Shown: positions 60,731 to 64,000 of the stretch, one piece after another
Layout: each line of letters opens with the position of its first letter
How positions within the stretch are numbered: position 1 is the stretch's first letter
DNA from: [Enterobacter] lignolyticus SCF1
GTDB taxonomy: Bacteria; Pseudomonadota; Gammaproteobacteria; Enterobacterales; Enterobacteriaceae
Length of the DNA stretch: 64,000 bases
Assembly: GCF_000164865.1 (NCBI RefSeq)
Contig: NC_014618.1
Location: 806,001 to 870,000, forward strand
Reading direction: 5' to 3'
Program-made: the position numbers and the translations under genes
Notes under the pieces: model-generated
The model's database searches: none
Told to the model about the DNA's origin: nothing
Seen by the model: only the letters and a program-made list of their open reading frames with translations

Positions 60731-61627
60731 ATGGATATTTTTATCTCAAAAAAGATGCGTAATTTCATCCTGCTGGCGCAAACCAATAATATTGCCAGGG
60801 CGGCTGAGAAAATACATATGACCGCATCGCCGTTTGGTAAAAGCATTTCGGCGCTGGAGGATCAGATTGGCTATACGCTGTTTACCCGCAAAGATAACAG
60901 CATCAGCCTGAACAAGGCGGGGCAGGAGCTGTACCAGAAACTGTTTCCGATTTATCAGCGCCTGTCGGCGATTGATAATGAAATTCACCACGCTGCGCAC
61001 CGCTCGCGCAATATCGTGATCGGCATCGATAACACCTATCCGACGATTATTTTCGACCAGCTGATTAGCCTGGGCGATAAATACGACGGGGTGACCGCGC
61101 AGGCCGTCGAGTTCAGCGAGAATGGGGTCATCGACAACCTGTTTGACCGTCAGCTCGATTTTATCATCTCGCCGCAGCACGTCTCGTCGCGCGTGCAGGA
61201 GCTGGATAACCTGAACATCAGCGAGCTGGCGCCGCTGCGTCTGGGGTTTCTCGTTTCCCGTCGCTACGAGGAGAGGCAGCCGCAGGAGCTGCTGCGCGAA
61301 CTGCCATGGCTGCAAATGCGCTTCCAGAACCGGGCCAATTTCGAGGCGATGCTGGATGCATATATGCGCCCGTGCGGCATTAACCCGACGATTATCTATC
61401 GCCCCTACAGCTTTATGGCGAAGATAAGCGCAGTCGAGCGCGGACAGTTTCTGACCGTGATCCCGCACTTTGCCTGGCGGCTGGTGAACCCGGCGAAGCT
61501 GAAATACTTTGATGCCCCCGGCAGCCCGATGTATATGCAGGAATACCTGTATTCGCTGAAAAATCACCGGTATACCGCCACGATGCTTCAGCATATTGCC
61601 GAAGATCGCGACGGTGAGGTGGGTTAG
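60731..61627 (+). CDS. ygfI: LysR-family regulator YgfI
   Basis: A 298-residue LysR regulator, the same length as E. coli YgfI and nearly identical in the N-terminal winged helix-turn-helix (KKMRNFILLAQTNNIARAAE). E. coli YgfI was recently implicated in dihydroxyacetone control and named DhfA in some accounts; I keep the locus name. It is tail-to-tail with scpC, their stops overlapping by 4 bases, and lies next to the methylmalonyl-CoA genes, which it may regulate. Confidence 0.94.
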   Translation: MDIFISKKMRNFILLAQTNNIARAAEKIHMTASPFGKSISALEDQIGYTLFTRKDNSISLNKAGQELYQKLFPIYQRLSAIDNEIHHAAHRSRNIVIGIDNTYPTIIFDQLISLGDKYDGVTAQAVEFSENGVIDNLFDRQLDFIISPQHVSSRVQELDNLNISELAPLRLGFLVSRRYEERQPQELLRELPWLQMRFQNRANFEAMLDAYMRPCGINPTIIYRPYSFMAKISAVERGQFLTVIPHFAWRLVNPAKLKYFDAPGSPMYMQEYLYSLKNHRYTATMLQHIAEDRDGEVG

Positions 61628-63102
61628 CCGAGCATCGAACCGTGTTCAAGAAGGTTGTGGTGCAGATCGAACGCGTGGCTGAGATCGTGATGGATGTGCC
61701 CGCCGGGCGCATTATCCAGATAGCGGTGCAGATAGTCCCGATAGAGCGGATGCGCGCAGTTGTCGATGATCGTCCGCGCGCGTTGCAGCGGCGAGAGTCC
61801 GCGCAGATCGGCGATCCCCTGCTCGGTGACGATCACCTTCACGCTGTGCTCGCTGTGGTCGACGTGGCTGCACATCGGGACGATCGTTGAGATCTTACCG
61901 TCTTTGGCGATAGACGGCGCCATGAAGATAGACAGGTAGGCGTTACGTTCAAAATCACCGCTGCCGCCGATGCCGTTCATCAGATTAACCCCAGCCACGT
62001 GCGTGGAGTTGGCGTGGCCGTAGATATCAAACTCCAGCCCGACGTTCAGCGCAATCACCCCCAGGCGGCGGATAATTTCCGGATTATTGGAAATTTCCTG
62101 CGGACGCAGCACAATCCGGCTGGCGAAGAAATCCATGTTATCGTAAATCTTTTGCAGGGAGTCGGCGGACACCGTCAGGCTGGAGGCGCTGGCGCCGGTG
62201 ATTTTCCCCGTTTCCAGCAGGTGCACCACCGATTCCTGCAGCACTTCCGAATACATCATGAAGGACGGAATGTCCGGGTTTTCACCCAGCCGCGCCATCA
62301 CCGCGTTGTTAATATTACCCACACCGCTTTGCAGCGGCAGGAACTCGGGCGGAATGCGCCCGCGCGCCATCTCTTCCAGCAGAAAGGTCACCACGTTATC
62401 GGCAATGTCCTGACAGATGGGATTGGTTTTATTGAGCACGTTTCCGGCATCGGGCAGTTCAGTATCCACCACCGCGACAATCTTCGCAGGATCGATGTGT
62501 ACGTACCGGGTACCTACGCGATCCAGCGCATGGAAAATAGCCACGCTGTTACGCCGCGGCGGCGCGCCGGGGATCACGATATCGGCCAGTTCGGCCACGC
62601 GCGGGCTATGGTAATGATTAAGCTCAATGATCACTTTCCTGGCCCGCAGCAGCCACGTGGGCGCGTTGCCGATCCCGCTGGTGAGCCAGACCCGGCCGTC
62701 CGGGGCGATGGCCGAGGCTTCGATCACCGCGACGTCAATATCGCCAAAGAAGCCATAGTTGACCATCTGCGCCACTTCGCTCAGGTGCAGGTCTACAAAT
62801 CGTACCTGCCCTTCGTTGATTTTTTGCCGCAGCCCGGAGGAGGTCTGATAAGGCGCGCGCCACGAGACGGCATCCGCGTCCGACAGGGCGTCATCGGCGG
62901 CCGCGCTGATGGACGCGCCCGTCAGCAAACGGATCTGAAAAGGCGTTTGCGCCTGATGCAGTTCGCGGGCGCGGCGGGCGATCGCCGCAGGCAGCGCCTT
63001 GGGCGATCCGGCGGGGGTAAAGCCGCTGAAGGCGACCATTGCGTTGTGCTCAATGAGCTCAGCCGCCTCGTCGGCGCTGAGCCGCGGCCAGGGTTCTTTC
63101 AT
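61624..63102 (-). CDS. scpC: Propionyl-CoA:succinate CoA-transferase ScpC
   Basis: ScpC (YgfH) exchanges CoA between propionyl-CoA and succinate. The 492-residue class I CoA-transferase is E. coli length with the motif GIGGSGDFERNAYLS and the catalytic-glutamate region MYSEVLQ. It is the last step of the ScpA-ScpB-ScpC cycle that turns succinate into propionate. It follows scpB by 21 bases in the leftward operon. Confidence 0.96.
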   Translation of the reverse strand: MKEPWPRLSADEAAELIEHNAMVAFSGFTPAGSPKALPAAIARRARELHQAQTPFQIRLLTGASISAAADDALSDADAVSWRAPYQTSSGLRQKINEGQVRFVDLHLSEVAQMVNYGFFGDIDVAVIEASAIAPDGRVWLTSGIGNAPTWLLRARKVIIELNHYHSPRVAELADIVIPGAPPRRNSVAIFHALDRVGTRYVHIDPAKIVAVVDTELPDAGNVLNKTNPICQDIADNVVTFLLEEMARGRIPPEFLPLQSGVGNINNAVMARLGENPDIPSFMMYSEVLQESVVHLLETGKITGASASSLTVSADSLQKIYDNMDFFASRIVLRPQEISNNPEIIRRLGVIALNVGLEFDIYGHANSTHVAGVNLMNGIGGSGDFERNAYLSIFMAPSIAKDGKISTIVPMCSHVDHSEHSVKVIVTEQGIADLRGLSPLQRARTIIDNCAHPLYRDYLHRYLDNAPGGHIHHDLSHAFDLHHNLLEHGSMLG

Positions 63103-63123
63103 CGCTATCTCCTTCCGCCCGGG

Positions 63124-63909
63124 TTAATGGCCCACGAAGTTGGGTTTACGTTTTTCCAGAAAAGCGTTCATCCCTTCCTGATAATCTTCGCTGTCGTAAA
63201 CGGCGCGGCGCATCCCCTGAATTCGCTCGAACTCATCGGAATTCATAGTGTGCGCTTCGCCGAGCACGCGCAGCTCCTCCTTAATGACCGCGATCGCCAG
63301 CGGCGCTTTTTCCGAAATGTGGTGCGCCATCTGCAGCGTGAAATCCTCCAGCTCGTCGGCAGCGACGACGTGGTTGAGAATACCGACCGCCAGCGCGCGC
63401 TGGGCGGTGATAGGGGAGGCGGTGAAAATCAGCTCTTTGACGATATGGAAACCGGCGTCGCGGGTCAGGTTGTGGATACCGACCAGATTGTACGGAACGC
63501 CCAGGTTGACCGGCGTCATGGAGAACGTGGAGGTGCTGGCCGCGATGATCAGATCGGAGCTCATGATCATCTCAAACGCGCCGCCCCAGACGCTGCCCTC
63601 GACCATTGAGATAACCGGTTTTGGGTACTTCTGAATCATGCGGGTGATCTGGCGCAGCGGATCGTCATAAGAGAGCGGATCGCGCCGCCCGGTGGGCAGT
63701 TCATGGATGTCGTGACCGGCGGAGAACACCTTCGCGCCGCTGGGCGCGCGCAGGATAATGCAGCGAATATCCGGGCGATTGAGGTCGCTGAGCGCCAGTA
63801 TAAGATCGTCAATAAACACTTTGCTCAGGGCGTTCAGCTTACGGGCGTAATTAAACTCAATGACCGCCACTTTCTGGATGATGACAACATTTACATATTG
63901 ATAAGACAT
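63124..63909 (-). CDS. scpB: Methylmalonyl-CoA decarboxylase ScpB
   Basis: ScpB (YgfG) decarboxylates methylmalonyl-CoA to propionyl-CoA. From the ATG at 63909 it has 261 residues, the E. coli length. It has the crotonase fold with the oxyanion-hole segments FSAGHDIHELP and EGSVWGGAFEM. It lies between argK and scpC, with the argK stop 10 bases upstream. Confidence 0.96.
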   Translation of the reverse strand: MSYQYVNVVIIQKVAVIEFNYARKLNALSKVFIDDLILALSDLNRPDIRCIILRAPSGAKVFSAGHDIHELPTGRRDPLSYDDPLRQITRMIQKYPKPVISMVEGSVWGGAFEMIMSSDLIIAASTSTFSMTPVNLGVPYNLVGIHNLTRDAGFHIVKELIFTASPITAQRALAVGILNHVVAADELEDFTLQMAHHISEKAPLAIAVIKEELRVLGEAHTMNSDEFERIQGMRRAVYDSEDYQEGMNAFLEKRKPNFVGH

Positions 63910-63919
63910 GATTTTCTCT

Positions 63920-64000
63920 TTATTCAAAGTAATGATTCTGAAGGTATTCGCTGATATGCCGCAGTCCGGTACGCGGTGAGAGGCTGTTGTTTTTAACGGC
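63920..64000 (-). CDS. argK: ArgK/MeaB-like GTPase (C-terminal end, cut by window edge)
   Basis: The last 26 codons and TAA of a leftward gene. AVKNNSLSPRTGLRHISEY closely matches the end of E. coli ArgK (YgfD), the GTPase partner of methylmalonyl-CoA mutase. scpA should lie further right. The body of the gene is outside the window. Confidence 0.9.
   Translation of the reverse strand, partial: AVKNNSLSPRTGLRHISEYLQNHYFE

Noticed and set aside
61999..63609. A 536-codon forward frame across scpC and scpB
   Set aside because: It crosses two clear genes and their gap; only codon bias keeps it open.
1..64000. CRISPR arrays, insertion sequences, phage genes or integrases
   Set aside because: No regularly spaced repeats, transposase, phage or recombinase genes were found.

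Overview
The window is chromosomal DNA of a member of the Enterobacteriaceae. From the tRNA-Phe gene rightward, most proteins are near-identical in length and sequence to those I know from Escherichia coli, and the gene order follows the E. coli pheV-yqgA-speC ... argK-scpA segment. The DNA is GC-rich, and several insertions differ from E. coli K-12, which points to an Enterobacter/Klebsiella/Kosakonia-like genus. The genus cannot be fixed from this window alone.

Layout. 1-8000, left of tRNA-Phe, is accessory: the start of a Gram-negative dlt-like operon (dltD plus a small membrane protein cut by the edge), the oxygen-sensing cyclic-di-GMP pair dosC-dosP, a LysR regulator divergent from a GNAT acetyltransferase, and a small secreted DUF5339 protein. 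8015-8090 is tRNA-Phe, a known integration hotspot. 8175-11450 holds yqgA and speC. 11482-21390 is an anaerobic citrate module inserted between speC and nupG: a two-component system divergent from a 2-hydroxycarboxylate transporter, a fumarylacetoacetase-family enzyme, and citCDEFXG. 21431-33484 is the conserved block nupG, mltC, yggX, mutY, trmB, yggL, yggN, (DUF559 insertion), ansB, hemW, rdgB, yggU, yggT, yggS, yggR.

33895-34548 is an orphan CsgD-like LuxR regulator in an AT-rich pocket. 34589-41631 holds ruvX, yqgE, gshB, rsmE, endA, sprT, galP and metK. 42288-45475 is the arginine-to-putrescine route (yqgB, speA, speB). 45571-48603 holds loiP and tktA. 48920-54279 is the cmtB-cmtA-yggP-yggF-yggD-yggC sugar-phosphate cluster. 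54541-57952 is the glycolytic epd-pgk-fbaA operon with recognisable CRP and Cra sites. Then come mscS, argO, yggE, ygfI and the methylmalonyl-CoA genes scpC, scpB and the tail of argK.

How the genes work together. Polyamine synthesis is covered by both SpeC and SpeA/SpeB, with MetK supplying S-adenosylmethionine. The citrate module imports citrate and splits it to acetate and oxaloacetate; no membrane oxaloacetate decarboxylase is present, so the co-operonic FAH-family enzyme may process the oxaloacetate. The most unusual features are the dlt-like operon, the FAH gene and altered sensor pocket of the citrate module, the CsgD paralogue, and a family of GC-rich hairpins at gene ends, one of which encodes the end of the DUF559 protein.
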